IMG/VR virus record: IMGVR_UViG_3300025921_000017
Span: 1 to 59,375 of that record
Origin: a virus
Length of the DNA: 59,375 bases
Strand: one strand, 5' to 3'
The translations under genes and the position numbers were made by a program. This document shows, piece after piece, positions 50,096 through 57,749 of the stretch (within the stretch, counting starts at the first letter, position 1; every line of letters starts with the position of its first letter). The notes under the pieces were generated by a model. That model did no database searches, was not told where the DNA came from, and worked only from the letters and a program-made list of their open reading frames with translations.

Positions 50096-51505
50096 TCAGC
50101 CGTCTATGACTAACGGCTTCGGTTCTGGCGGCGCGAGCGACGCTGGAACCATCGGACGAGCGCCTGCGCCAGTAAGTACACCTTGAATCATCTCCGATGT
50201 AATCTGGTCTCGAGGATAACCCTGAGACTCCAGCTCCTTGATTGCCTGTGCAATGAACTGTCGAGGGTCACCCATCTGAATTGCGGTCTGCCCACCGTTG
50301 TTGCCGATGTTGACTTGTACCTTCGGGCCACCTCGAAGAGTCGGATCAACAAGCTTTGCAAGCTGCACAGCCTGGCCGTAGAGAGAACTAGCAATCTTTG
50401 TAACCTCTGGGTCTAGGCCCATGAGCTTTTCCTGCTCCCGACCTTCGACTAGTCGGTCAGACTGGATCTCAAGAATGTCGCTCAATCCATCGAGAATTGA
50501 CTCTACGTCACGAGTTTTGAATCGAGACGAAAGCGCCTTTGGTTCGGTAGATGGCAACGTACACACCGACCCTTCTCGATAGAACTTGCAAGCAATGCTC
50601 AGTGAACATGAGTCGCACACATATTTATCTCCAGGCAATGGAGTAACTCGCTTGAAGAAGTGCGATGATTTTGGATCTGTCTCTGGATCATAGTTGGCGT
50701 CAGGTGTCGTTGTGTCAACAGTAGACGCTACAGCAACGATCTTAAGATCCTTGGAAAAGTTTGCGGCAGCCCATGCAGCTGCACGTATGTTCATCATGCA
50801 GCGATTACGTGGCTCATCCATATCGACTGGCTTGAACCCAAGTACCTTGAGCCACTCTTTGTGAGGCTCTCTGTGTTCATTCTTTGTAACTCGTTTGCCG
50901 GTCGGCATGTAAAATGCACCGCCAGCAGCTGGAATTCGTGGCTCCCAGTCGAAGGCCCTAATACCTAGCCGCACTGGCATACTAAAGGTTGTCGCACCGT
51001 GGAGGTGGATAATGACGTCTGGGTACTCCAGCTGAAGGTCATTGAGGAACTTTAAAAACACCTTTCCAGGGCCAGTGTTAAGCTCTGGGAAGTTCATAAC
51101 TATTACTCGATGGTCCTGGCCTGCAACAGGAATCATCTCAATGGTGAGAGTTTTGTCTGGAATCATTCCAGTCAGGTCAGCATCATTGCCGACATTGTTC
51201 TGAAGGTACTCCTCAAGAATACCTTCGTCTTCACCATACTGCCAGGTGGGGTAAACCGCCACCGGCAGATCGTTTCCAGGGCGATATTCTGGGCTACCCT
51301 GCTCGCCGCATAAAATAAGTCGATAGGCGGCTTCATTTTCTCCGAAGTGCAGTTTGCACCACTTTACAGGATCAATCTTGCGTCTGTGGATATAGCCATA
51401 GTCAAAGATGATATTGCGCTCGTTGCACTCGAGTAATTCTTTGACGTAGTGCTGTGGTGAGCGAAACCAAACCTCAGATGGCATGGTCGGCACTATATAG
51501 TGCAT
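50096..51505 (-). CDS. terminase-associated protein with Cys cluster, candidate small-subunit role
   Basis: A 469-residue protein upstream of terL. The middle (HLHGATTFSMPVRLGIRAFDW) looks alpha/beta; CDSCSLSIACKFYREGSVC at about 302-320 is a Cys cluster; the C-terminus (EVTKIASSLYGQAVQLAKLV) is helical with a disordered end. Its position matches terminase small subunits, which bind packaging sites, but the length is far greater and no HTH is clear. Start is ATG 51505 or in-frame ATG 51484. Confidence 0.6.
   Translation of the reverse strand: MHYIVPTMPSEVWFRSPQHYVKELLECNERNIIFDYGYIHRRKIDPVKWCKLHFGENEAAYRLILCGEQGSPEYRPGNDLPVAVYPTWQYGEDEGILEEYLQNNVGNDADLTGMIPDKTLTIEMIPVAGQDHRVIVMNFPELNTGPGKVFLKFLNDLQLEYPDVIIHLHGATTFSMPVRLGIRAFDWEPRIPAAGGAFYMPTGKRVTKNEHREPHKEWLKVLGFKPVDMDEPRNRCMMNIRAAAWAAANFSKDLKIVAVASTVDTTTPDANYDPETDPKSSHFFKRVTPLPGDKYVCDSCSLSIACKFYREGSVCTLPSTEPKALSSRFKTRDVESILDGLSDILEIQSDRLVEGREQEKLMGLDPEVTKIASSLYGQAVQLAKLVDPTLRGGPKVQVNIGNNGGQTAIQMGDPRQFIAQAIKELESQGYPRDQITSEMIQGVLTGAGARPMVPASLAPPEPKPLVIDG
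51490..51503. promoter_or_regulatory. 14-bp perfect palindrome at start of packaging operon
   Basis: GCACTATATAGTGC is a perfect palindrome lying in the first five codons of the 469-residue gene. It could be an operator or the core of a divergent promoter (TATATA centre). If it is a promoter element, translation would start at ATG 51484. Confidence 0.45.
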
Positions 51506-51516
51506 TTAGAGAGAGC

Positions 51517-51553
51517 GCAAGCCCCGCTCCCTCCCGAGAGGAGCGGGGCTTGC
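51517..51553 (-). terminator. 14-bp perfect GC-rich stem-loop
   Basis: GCAAGCCCCGCTCC (51517-51530) pairs perfectly with 51540-51553 around a 9-base loop, downstream (minus direction) of the 234-residue gene; followed on that strand by GCTCTCTCT. The most stable-looking terminator in the window. Confidence 0.8.
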
Positions 51554-51634
51554 TTAACGCAGCAGATGTTTCATCAGAGCCGTAGGGACACTCCGTCCCG
51601 AGATCTCCTCGGGCACCATGTCTGCCGCGCAGTG

Positions 51635-52339
51635 TTACGGAGCCAACTGCGCACCAGAGGAGTCGGGCGCACTGGCGGTAGAGCCGGCCGCGTCAGTGGA
51701 AGCAGTCGGTTGCGGATCGACGGGCGGTTGCGAGCTGTCCGTCGTTGATTCCGAACCAGCCGAACTCGCCGACGTCTGGGTCTCCCCGGTGTCGGCCGAC
51801 GTAGGGAGCTGAACAGATTCGACCGGCACCGTCGGTGGAGACTGAGTCGCTCCGGTCAGGTCCGGCGGCGAGGACTGACCAGACGAGGAGTCGACCGGCG
51901 GCTGGACTGTCGGCAGCGGAACGTCCGGACTCGGACCATCCGGGACTGGCGGCTCGACCGGAGCCGCTTCGGTGGGAATGGTGCCGACGACCGACTGAAG
52001 CTGGGTCGTGACTCCGTTGATCGCATCGACGAGCACCTGAGCATCGGCCTTGACGACGACCTGGCCGTTGTTGACCTTGTCCACGATCGTCTTGACCGCA
52101 GCTGCAACCTCGCCCTCTTCGGTGGCGAGCGCGTTGATCGCATCGACCACTGGCTGAAGTTCTGCTTCCATGTCTCCCTGCCCTTGCATGACGGAGGCTA
52201 ACGCCTCGAGGATTGAAGCGACTCCACTGAGGAGGTGGTTTAGCTTCCGATTGATGACTAAATCTGTGATCTCTTCACGCTCTTCATCTTCCCGAGCGCG
52301 CCATGCATCCTGGTCCCAAATTGATGCAGCTAAAGTCAT
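51635..52339 (-). CDS. helical protein with P/S/T-rich tail
   Basis: A 234-residue protein with an AAGGAG site. Residues 1-115 are helical (REEITDLVINRKLNHLLSGV; VVDAINALATEEGEVAAAVK), and 116-234 are Pro, Ser, Thr and Asp rich and likely disordered. A separate transcription unit between a terminator and a divergent promoter region, so probably abundant. It may be a virion or assembly protein; no family is recognised. Confidence 0.7.
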   Translation of the reverse strand: MTLAASIWDQDAWRAREDEEREEITDLVINRKLNHLLSGVASILEALASVMQGQGDMEAELQPVVDAINALATEEGEVAAAVKTIVDKVNNGQVVVKADAQVLVDAINGVTTQLQSVVGTIPTEAAPVEPPVPDGPSPDVPLPTVQPPVDSSSGQSSPPDLTGATQSPPTVPVESVQLPTSADTGETQTSASSAGSESTTDSSQPPVDPQPTASTDAAGSTASAPDSSGAQLAP

Positions 52340-52369
52340 CTCGGACTCCTTGGGTTAAACCGTAGGATC

Positions 52370-52410
52370 AGGGCGGTTGGCCAGCTTCCTCGTTACCGAC
52401 CAACCGCCCT
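52370..52410 (-). other. 11-bp stem-loop in divergent control region
   Basis: AGGGCGGTTGG (52370-52380) pairs with CCAACCGCCCT (52400-52410). It lies in the untranslated leader of the minus-strand gene if that gene uses the promoter at 52443, so it could be an attenuator or an RNA processing site rather than a simple terminator. Confidence 0.55.
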
Positions 52411-52442
52411 GCCTCGGCTGCATCTGGGAAGACGCAGCTATG

Positions 52443-52472
52443 ATGCTACACCTATGCAACCGATGGCGTCAA
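52443..52472 (-). promoter_or_regulatory. candidate late promoter on minus strand
   Basis: On the minus strand TTGACG (52472-52467) and TAGCAT (52448-52443) are 18 bases apart, upstream of the 51635-52339 gene. The whole gap 52340-52582 (243 bases) separates divergent units; it also holds imperfect repeats around CCCGGTA (near 52475 and 52506). No clear plus-strand promoter was found by eye. Confidence 0.45.
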
Positions 52473-52582
52473 CGCCCGGTACGTATGGACATGCGCGTTA
52501 GCACCCGGTATGGTGGGGCTTTCCGTGCCCCCTAGGCGCTCGGCTGCGCTATCGGGCTACACAATACCTGGGAGACTGCTGA

Positions 52583-53440
52583 ATGTCAACTGAGCTGGTA
52601 AACTTAATCTCAAAGAGGTTTATCGCCAGAACAGACGTCAAGGCCCGTCAGTATGACCGTGGATATACTCCTGTTCGAGAACGTGGACCGGACGGACAGT
52701 TTAGCGGTCCTTATGTACCCTGGACAAGATCTGACCTAGAGGCACACCTTGCCGGCAGGGAGAGCTTCGGTCACTACCTCGTCAACACTGACGATCAGTG
52801 CAAACTGTTCGCCTTTGACATTGATCTCGAAAAATCCGGCCTTCTGCCGCCGGCCGACCCCTGGGCGAGCGCTGAAGAATTCTGTGAAGAACCAAACCTC
52901 CGCGACGCCTGGCATGTAAAGGCAGCGCCTCCAGGACACCCGCTGCATGATCCCCTCCTGTGGGCACGCAGAGAGTACATGAAGATCAACTTCATGTACT
53001 TGGCAAAGACACTTGCACTCACTGTTCAAGATCTTCTCAGTCTCGATGTAGCTGTAGCTTACTCTGGCAACAAGGGCGTCCACGTCTATGCATTCCTGCC
53101 GAGATTAATGGATGCCTCGTTTGCCAGAGAGGGTGCACTCGCTGTACTTGAGGCCTGCGAGTTTGCGCCCCGAACCCCAAACTCTGAAATTTTTTTCAAA
53201 TCGGTAGACACCAGTCCCATCACAGGTTTTCCGAACCTGTCGGTAGAAGTCTACCCAAAGCAAGACTCGATCGGAAACAAAGACTTAGGCAACCTGCTTC
53301 GGCTTCCCCTCGGATGCAATCTCAAGTGGCCTAATGACCCCACATTCTTTATCGACATGACAGAGGGTTTAACAGTTATGAAGCCGACCGATCCGCTGCG
53401 CGCCCTCACTCCTGGTAACAACCTTCTTGCGAAGGCGTGA
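52583..53440 (+). CDS. archaeo-eukaryotic-type primase
   Basis: A 285-residue primase-polymerase of the AEP superfamily. FAFDIDLEKSG has the metal-binding Asp79 and Asp81; YSGNKGVHVYAFLP (160-173) is the nucleotide-binding SGxKGxH motif; SVEVYPKQDS and GNLLRLPLG (220-244) match the third motif region. It would make primers for phage replication. TGGGAGACTGCTGA precedes the ATG. Its GTGA overlap with the next gene links it to a helicase partner. Confidence 0.88.
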   Translation: MSTELVNLISKRFIARTDVKARQYDRGYTPVRERGPDGQFSGPYVPWTRSDLEAHLAGRESFGHYLVNTDDQCKLFAFDIDLEKSGLLPPADPWASAEEFCEEPNLRDAWHVKAAPPGHPLHDPLLWARREYMKINFMYLAKTLALTVQDLLSLDVAVAYSGNKGVHVYAFLPRLMDASFAREGALAVLEACEFAPRTPNSEIFFKSVDTSPITGFPNLSVEVYPKQDSIGNKDLGNLLRLPLGCNLKWPNDPTFFIDMTEGLTVMKPTDPLRALTPGNNLLAKA

Positions 53441-55371
53441 CAGAATCAGAGCTGTCAAAGTTTGAGCAGGTCGTAGAAGCAAGAAGGCTAGCAAAGTTAG
53501 CCCGGGAGGCTAAGACAGCCCCTCCTGTATTCGCTGATGACCTCATCCCAGAGGCGCAGTATGCTCGCTCTGAAGAATTCAACGAGATTGACCGCATACT
53601 TGCGGGGATTTCCATTGTCGATGCATATATCCGCTGGTGCGGAAAGATGCGCCCTAACATACGCCCTGGACAAAAAGAGTCCATAATGATCTCGTGTCCT
53701 AGACCTGGACACAAAGACGCTAATCCTTCAGCCTGGCTTAATATCGAAAAGAATGTCTGGCACTGTGCTGCCTGTAATGTCGGCGGCGACATGTTCGACA
53801 TAGCTGCAGATCACTTCGGAATTACTGACTACAAATCTTCGTCTAACTTCCCTGAACTGCGGCGCAAGATGGTTCAAGACTTGGGCTACGTGGTTACTAA
53901 ATCAAAGAGCCCCGGAGTTCCTGATGAAGTTTACCTGCCCGAAGTGCATGTACCAACTGTTATTGAGGTTCCGGTACCCGATCCTATTTCTCCTCCTGCT
54001 GTTGTACTTCCAGAATCTGGAGAAACTAGCACTGATGCTGTAGCAAAAGTTATCGGTATAGCAGACGGAAAAGAAATCGTCTCTATTGTCGAATCAGCAC
54101 ATGACTTCGAATTTGATGACCTCTTCGTAGCACCAACCTTCAACTGGCGCGACATTGTAACACCTGGTACCTTTCTTGACACCTACATGGCACTATGTAT
54201 CAACGATGACGCAGCAGAAGAGTATCACTTCTGGAATGGGATACTTGCTGTCAGTCTCGCTGCTGGGCGAAACAAGAAAGTTGCAGACGGTAGACCAGTC
54301 TATGGCAACCTTCTTACCTGCATAATCGGTCGCTCGGGAGATAGAAAATCGCGCTCCATCGAGCACCTGACAACACTTCTCGAAATGGCGATGCCTTACA
54401 ACAGAGATATTCACTCTGGCGCATCGCTCATGCAAGGCGTTGCATCTGGAGAACAGCTCATATCATTGTTCGACAGCACGATTCGTGATCCAGTTACGTC
54501 AAAGCCCATCGGAAGCAGTTCTGTTACTGGACTTATTGAATATCCAGAACTATCAGACCTTACCGCCCGTGCTATGCGGCCTGGGAGTACACTCAAGTCA
54601 ACGCTTCACCAGCTGGCAGATACAAAGGTAATAGTAGGGACCAGCTCTCGTATCGGCGGTAGAGTCGAGGCAATAAATCCGTACGCCTGCCTTACTACGA
54701 CTACCCAACCGGACTCACTCAAGGGCCTACTTCAAGAGAATGACACAAAGTCAGGTTTTCTAAACAGGTTCGTCTTTGTGACAGGAAAACCAAAGCAACA
54801 CGTTCCTATCGGTGGCGTAACCATCGACATGACTGCTGCAGTAAAGCCATTGCAAGACATCGTTGGACAACTCGATAGAACACTGACCTGGCAAACAGCT
54901 GCACAGTCTCTTTTTGAGCAACACTTCTTTGAGAGATTGGAACCAGCACAGCAATCTGATGAAATGCTCGCACGCATTGACCTGCTTACGAAGAAGTTAA
55001 TTCTTCTATTCAGCCTCAATGAGGCACTCAATGAAGTTACACCAGAGATGGTCGAAAAGGCCATCTATCTTTTTGACTATCTCGTCTCTGTCTACCGCCT
55101 AACCGGCGAGCGCGTACTCGGGAAACATCAGAACGCAGAGATTTACGAAGAGTTAATAAGACATATCAGAAACCTCACCCCAAGATCAAAGTTTGGCCCA
55201 AGCAAGAAAGACGTAAAGGATCGAGTAAAGCGTAAGGGATGGGATCCTTCTGTTGTTGAAAAGATGCTAGAAATCATCAAAGAAGACGAAAACGTCTCTG
55301 TAAACATGGGCGACCCTACCAAGCCGGGACGCAAGGCAGAACACTTTCAATGGATCGGAGAGACGGCATGA
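53437..55371 (+). CDS. primase-zinc / DUF3987-like replicative helicase
   Basis: A 644-residue protein with a GTG start in a GTGA overlap. Residues 87-113 form a DnaG-type CHC2 zinc finger (CPRPGHKDANPSAW, HCAACNVGG). After a linker, the P-loop GRSGDRKS lies at 298-305, then ATPase elements (GLIEYPELSDL; TTTTQPDSLKGLL; SGFLNRFVF), as in DUF3987. A final winged-helix-like part follows (KKDVKDRVKRKGWDP). It probably unwinds DNA at the fork and couples to the AEP primase. Confidence 0.85.
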   Translation: MTESELSKFEQVVEARRLAKLAREAKTAPPVFADDLIPEAQYARSEEFNEIDRILAGISIVDAYIRWCGKMRPNIRPGQKESIMISCPRPGHKDANPSAWLNIEKNVWHCAACNVGGDMFDIAADHFGITDYKSSSNFPELRRKMVQDLGYVVTKSKSPGVPDEVYLPEVHVPTVIEVPVPDPISPPAVVLPESGETSTDAVAKVIGIADGKEIVSIVESAHDFEFDDLFVAPTFNWRDIVTPGTFLDTYMALCINDDAAEEYHFWNGILAVSLAAGRNKKVADGRPVYGNLLTCIIGRSGDRKSRSIEHLTTLLEMAMPYNRDIHSGASLMQGVASGEQLISLFDSTIRDPVTSKPIGSSSVTGLIEYPELSDLTARAMRPGSTLKSTLHQLADTKVIVGTSSRIGGRVEAINPYACLTTTTQPDSLKGLLQENDTKSGFLNRFVFVTGKPKQHVPIGGVTIDMTAAVKPLQDIVGQLDRTLTWQTAAQSLFEQHFFERLEPAQQSDEMLARIDLLTKKLILLFSLNEALNEVTPEMVEKAIYLFDYLVSVYRLTGERVLGKHQNAEIYEELIRHIRNLTPRSKFGPSKKDVKDRVKRKGWDPSVVEKMLEIIKEDENVSVNMGDPTKPGRKAEHFQWIGETA

Positions 55372-55571
55372 ACTTCTTGCTAGATATCGTTTGGGATACG
55401 GCGGGCTGGTGCCTAGAAAAGTTTCTCGACTGGACTCATGCCCGCTGGCAGAGAAAGGTTGTTACACCTCACTTGGTAGCTCTTCCTCGGGAACTATCCT
55501 CTCGAGATCAGCTACTGTTGGACTTGGCCGTGGACTATGACGGCGACACACAGTCCAGTCAGTATCTCTGA
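55368..55571 (+). CDS. hypothetical small protein
   Basis: A 67-residue protein coupled to the helicase gene by ATGA. N-terminal hydrophobic/aromatic segment (FLLDIVWDTAGWCLEKFLDW) could be membrane-associated or amphipathic. Its last 110 bases run antisense to the convergent minus-strand gene, an arrangement to be verified. Confidence 0.5.
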   Translation: MNFLLDIVWDTAGWCLEKFLDWTHARWQRKVVTPHLVALPRELSSRDQLLLDLAVDYDGDTQSSQYL

Positions 55572-55749
55572 CCTTGTAGTGTGCCCAACGGTAACACCGC
55601 TTTATATCGCACGTCTTGTTCTGCCAGTATCCGAATGCTGCGCCTACGATTGCTAAGTGACTCAGGTCCCCGCCTACGCCAGACCAGAACAAATAATAAG
55701 AACCAGATGGGTCGTCAAGTCCAAGAACGCGAGAAAACCAACTAGACAT
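55462..55749 (-). CDS. hypothetical Cys-containing protein
   Basis: A 95-residue protein. GAAFGYWQNKTCDIKRC, RWAHYKVRDTDW and VCRRHSP give Cys/His residues spaced like a small zinc-binding phage protein. Start overlaps the previous gene by eight bases. No family name is known to me. Confidence 0.65.
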   Translation of the reverse strand: MSSWFSRVLGLDDPSGSYYLFWSGVGGDLSHLAIVGAAFGYWQNKTCDIKRCYRWAHYKVRDTDWTVCRRHSPRPSPTVADLERIVPEEELPSEV

Positions 55750-55951
55750 CTAGCCAGACTAGCTCTGTTGCCCCATTATGTCCATGTATGTGCATAGCGT
55801 CCTCGAGTGAGCTCCAAAGGACGGTTGACGGTCGATCTCCTAACCACCTGAGCGCAACGCTGCCATCGGTAAACCTTACTCCTTCTGCAACTACGCCCGT
55901 ACCAGACACGCCAGTTATGTCTCTCTCGCGATGTAGGACGAATGGACGCAT
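55742..55951 (-). CDS. conserved small protein (VSGTGVVAEGV type)
   Basis: A 69-residue protein with a GGAGGTAAAGCG site. The motif pattern FVLHRERDITGVSGTGVVAEG, FTDGSVALRWLGDRPSTVLW and HGHNGATELVWLD (parts) belongs to a widely shared small beta-barrel-like protein of actinobacteria and their phages. Function unknown. Confidence 0.8.
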   Translation of the reverse strand: MRPFVLHRERDITGVSGTGVVAEGVRFTDGSVALRWLGDRPSTVLWSSLEDAMHIHGHNGATELVWLDV

Positions 55952-56010
55952 TCGCTTTACCTCCTAGCGTAAATTCCCCCCGCTATGGCTAAAGCGTAGC
56001 TATCCGACCG

Positions 56011-56175
56011 TTACGGACGGCTTGCTTTGGGTTTCTTCTGATCCGAAATGCGCGCTACGCCGTCGAAATACTCGACCTGAATAGCGTTCTCTATGTAATC
56101 ACTAATACATGGACAAGATCTATAACAGTATGTATGGAAACCCTTGTGATACTCACAAGTACAGATTCTTCTCAT
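56011..56175 (-). CDS. Cys-rich miniprotein
   Basis: A 54-residue protein; ATG 56175 overlaps the upstream stop (TAATG). The N-terminus is dense in Cys and His (CTCEYHKGFHTYCYRSCPC), likely binding one or two zinc ions; the rest is acidic then basic. No family is recognised. Confidence 0.6.
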   Translation of the reverse strand: MRRICTCEYHKGFHTYCYRSCPCISDYIENAIQVEYFDGVARISDQKKPKASRP

Positions 56176-56438
56176 TAGCCACCCCCTGGACAGATTCTGC
56201 CCTCTCGGCCCTTCCTCCACTCCATACCGCATACGACACATCTGATGTTCTGTGCATGCACTTTATCTGCAGCAAGAATGATCTCACCCTTAGCCAAGTT
56301 CTCGTCTAGCATCTCGAATACAACAGTAGCTAGCCAGAGATGTGATCGCTCTTTGATTCTCTCAAGACCAAGCTCTAAGAGGCTCTCCGGAACACCGTTA
56401 AGGTGTTGTCCGTTTACCTGTGACGGCTGCAATGGCAT
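56175..56438 (-). CDS. small protein with C-terminal zinc knuckle
   Basis: An 87-residue protein. Helical body (ESLLELGLERIKERSHLW, ATVVFEMLDENLAKG) and CVVCGMEW ... CPGGG at the end as a zinc-ribbon-like site. Coupled to the Cys-rich miniprotein downstream. Function unknown. Confidence 0.65.
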   Translation of the reverse strand: MPLQPSQVNGQHLNGVPESLLELGLERIKERSHLWLATVVFEMLDENLAKGEIILAADKVHAQNIRCVVCGMEWRKGREGRICPGGG

Positions 56439-56453
56439 GACTACCCAGTTTTT

Positions 56454-57005
56454 CTAGTAGAGAATAGAACCAGAAACAATCTTGAAGTAAAAATCTACAT
56501 CTCCAGCAGTTGGAGCCTGTGTATACGCAGGACTCGGCTTTTCTGGACTAACGTCCTGTGATCCGTCGATGAGGTTGACATAGACAGGACTTGTTGTCAG
56601 AAATTGCACCGGATAAATCACTATCGGAGTGTTTCCAGCTAAGAGCATATCGGCGCTTTGACTGGCAAGAATGTTATCAGACTCTCCTACAGGAAAATCA
56701 GTATCTGGCCCGAACATATCCTTTCCGCTATTAGCCCAGAAGCCAAAAGACAGTCGTGGCCAGCCGCCCTCTGGGCATACAAACGGAGCCCTAAGAACAA
56801 GCCTGCTGCTAATTAACCAGTCACCCTCTCTTGGAACAAAGAGCTGGTGTCCAACCTCGGATGCTAAATCAGGTGTTTGATAGGTAATGGTATATGGCCC
56901 ATACCACACCTCTACACCCTGTGTAGAACCGCCCCCCGCAACGGATGAGATGAAGTCACGTAGACCTTTGTTGTAAATGTAAGCCTCGTTGTTCTCACCG
57001 GACAT
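56454..57005 (-). CDS. beta-rich protein, possible tail accessory
   Basis: A 183-residue protein; ATG 57005 fits AAGGAG with nine-base spacing, better than ATG 57014, which abuts it. Many aromatic and beta residues (VEVWYGPYTITYQTPD, LISSRLVLRAPFVCPEGGW, TPIVIYPVQFLT). Looks like a jelly-roll or fibre-tip module. The neighbouring spike gene supports a receptor-binding or virion role, without proof. Confidence 0.6.
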   Translation of the reverse strand: MSGENNEAYIYNKGLRDFISSVAGGGSTQGVEVWYGPYTITYQTPDLASEVGHQLFVPREGDWLISSRLVLRAPFVCPEGGWPRLSFGFWANSGKDMFGPDTDFPVGESDNILASQSADMLLAGNTPIVIYPVQFLTTSPVYVNLIDGSQDVSPEKPSPAYTQAPTAGDVDFYFKIVSGSILY

Positions 57006-57037
57006 ATGACTCATCTCCTTAGATAAGACGTCAGCAC

Positions 57038-57063
57038 GGGGTACGAATCAGCGTTCGTACCCC
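57038..57063 (-). terminator. 10-bp perfect stem-loop
   Basis: GGGGTACGAA (57038-57047) pairs with TTCGTACCCC (57054-57063) around a 6-base loop, just past the secreted-protein stop in the minus direction. A likely terminator. Confidence 0.75.
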
Positions 57064-57074
57064 ATACTCAAGCC

Positions 57075-57740
57075 TTATCGAGCCACGCCGACATACTTGT
57101 CTCGAACGGACTGTTCCTCTGTTGCAGTCAGACTCGGGTATTGATAGGTAGCATCCTGCATGCACGTTGCGCCTGAAGCAGCTTCGAGTTCAGCGATTGC
57201 CCGGCCGTCCTCGTGACAGAACAGTGACTGCATCGCAGTGTACGTGAAACTGTCGATTCCGTTACTTCGGTTGAACTGCACGGTGGTATGAGTCACCAGC
57301 GAATTCGTACCGTCATACCTGCACCACTTGTTCGCCGCCAGACAGTTCGTGTACGCCTCGGTAGTGAGACCATCCCAGCTAGTGGTACCGTAAAAGTCGA
57401 AGTACACCCGGTTACACGGCATGTTCACCACACAGCCTTGTTCCAGGATGTTCAACGTCGAGCCAGCCACGGTGCGGTAGTAACTGAGTCGTTCGTGGAA
57501 CCACGTCATTTCGGTGTTCGTGCCGGCCTTCATCACCTGGAAGATCACCGTTGATCTATCCCAGGCATTCGGACCAATGTTGCGTTGAGACGCCTGGTAG
57601 GTGTGTGGAGCGACGGGATGAGAATGCACAGCGGCGACGACGATACGACTGTTCGTATGCGTAGCACTTGCATTCGGAGCACTGAATACCCCGAATGCAA
57701 GTGCACTGATCAGCAGAAGAACCGCTAAGACCCTCTTCAT
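57075..57740 (-). CDS. secreted protein with degenerate metalloprotease motif
   Basis: A 221-residue exported protein with a clean signal peptide (KRVLAVLLLISALAFGVF, cleavage near ASA-THT at 26/27) and seven Cys. The C-terminal part, FCHEDGRAIAELE then ATCMQD and YPSLTATEEQSVRDKY, resembles the active-site helix, Met-turn region and closing helix of metzincin-like proteases (HExGHxxGxxH ... CM), but the second and third His are Arg180 and Glu186. So it is probably not active as a protease. GGAGGAAGAA precedes ATG. Confidence 0.7.
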   Translation of the reverse strand: MKRVLAVLLLISALAFGVFSAPNASATHTNSRIVVAAVHSHPVAPHTYQASQRNIGPNAWDRSTVIFQVMKAGTNTEMTWFHERLSYYRTVAGSTLNILEQGCVVNMPCNRVYFDFYGTTSWDGLTTEAYTNCLAANKWCRYDGTNSLVTHTTVQFNRSNGIDSFTYTAMQSLFCHEDGRAIAELEAASGATCMQDATYQYPSLTATEEQSVRDKYVGVAR

Positions 57741-57749
57741 TTCTTCCTC

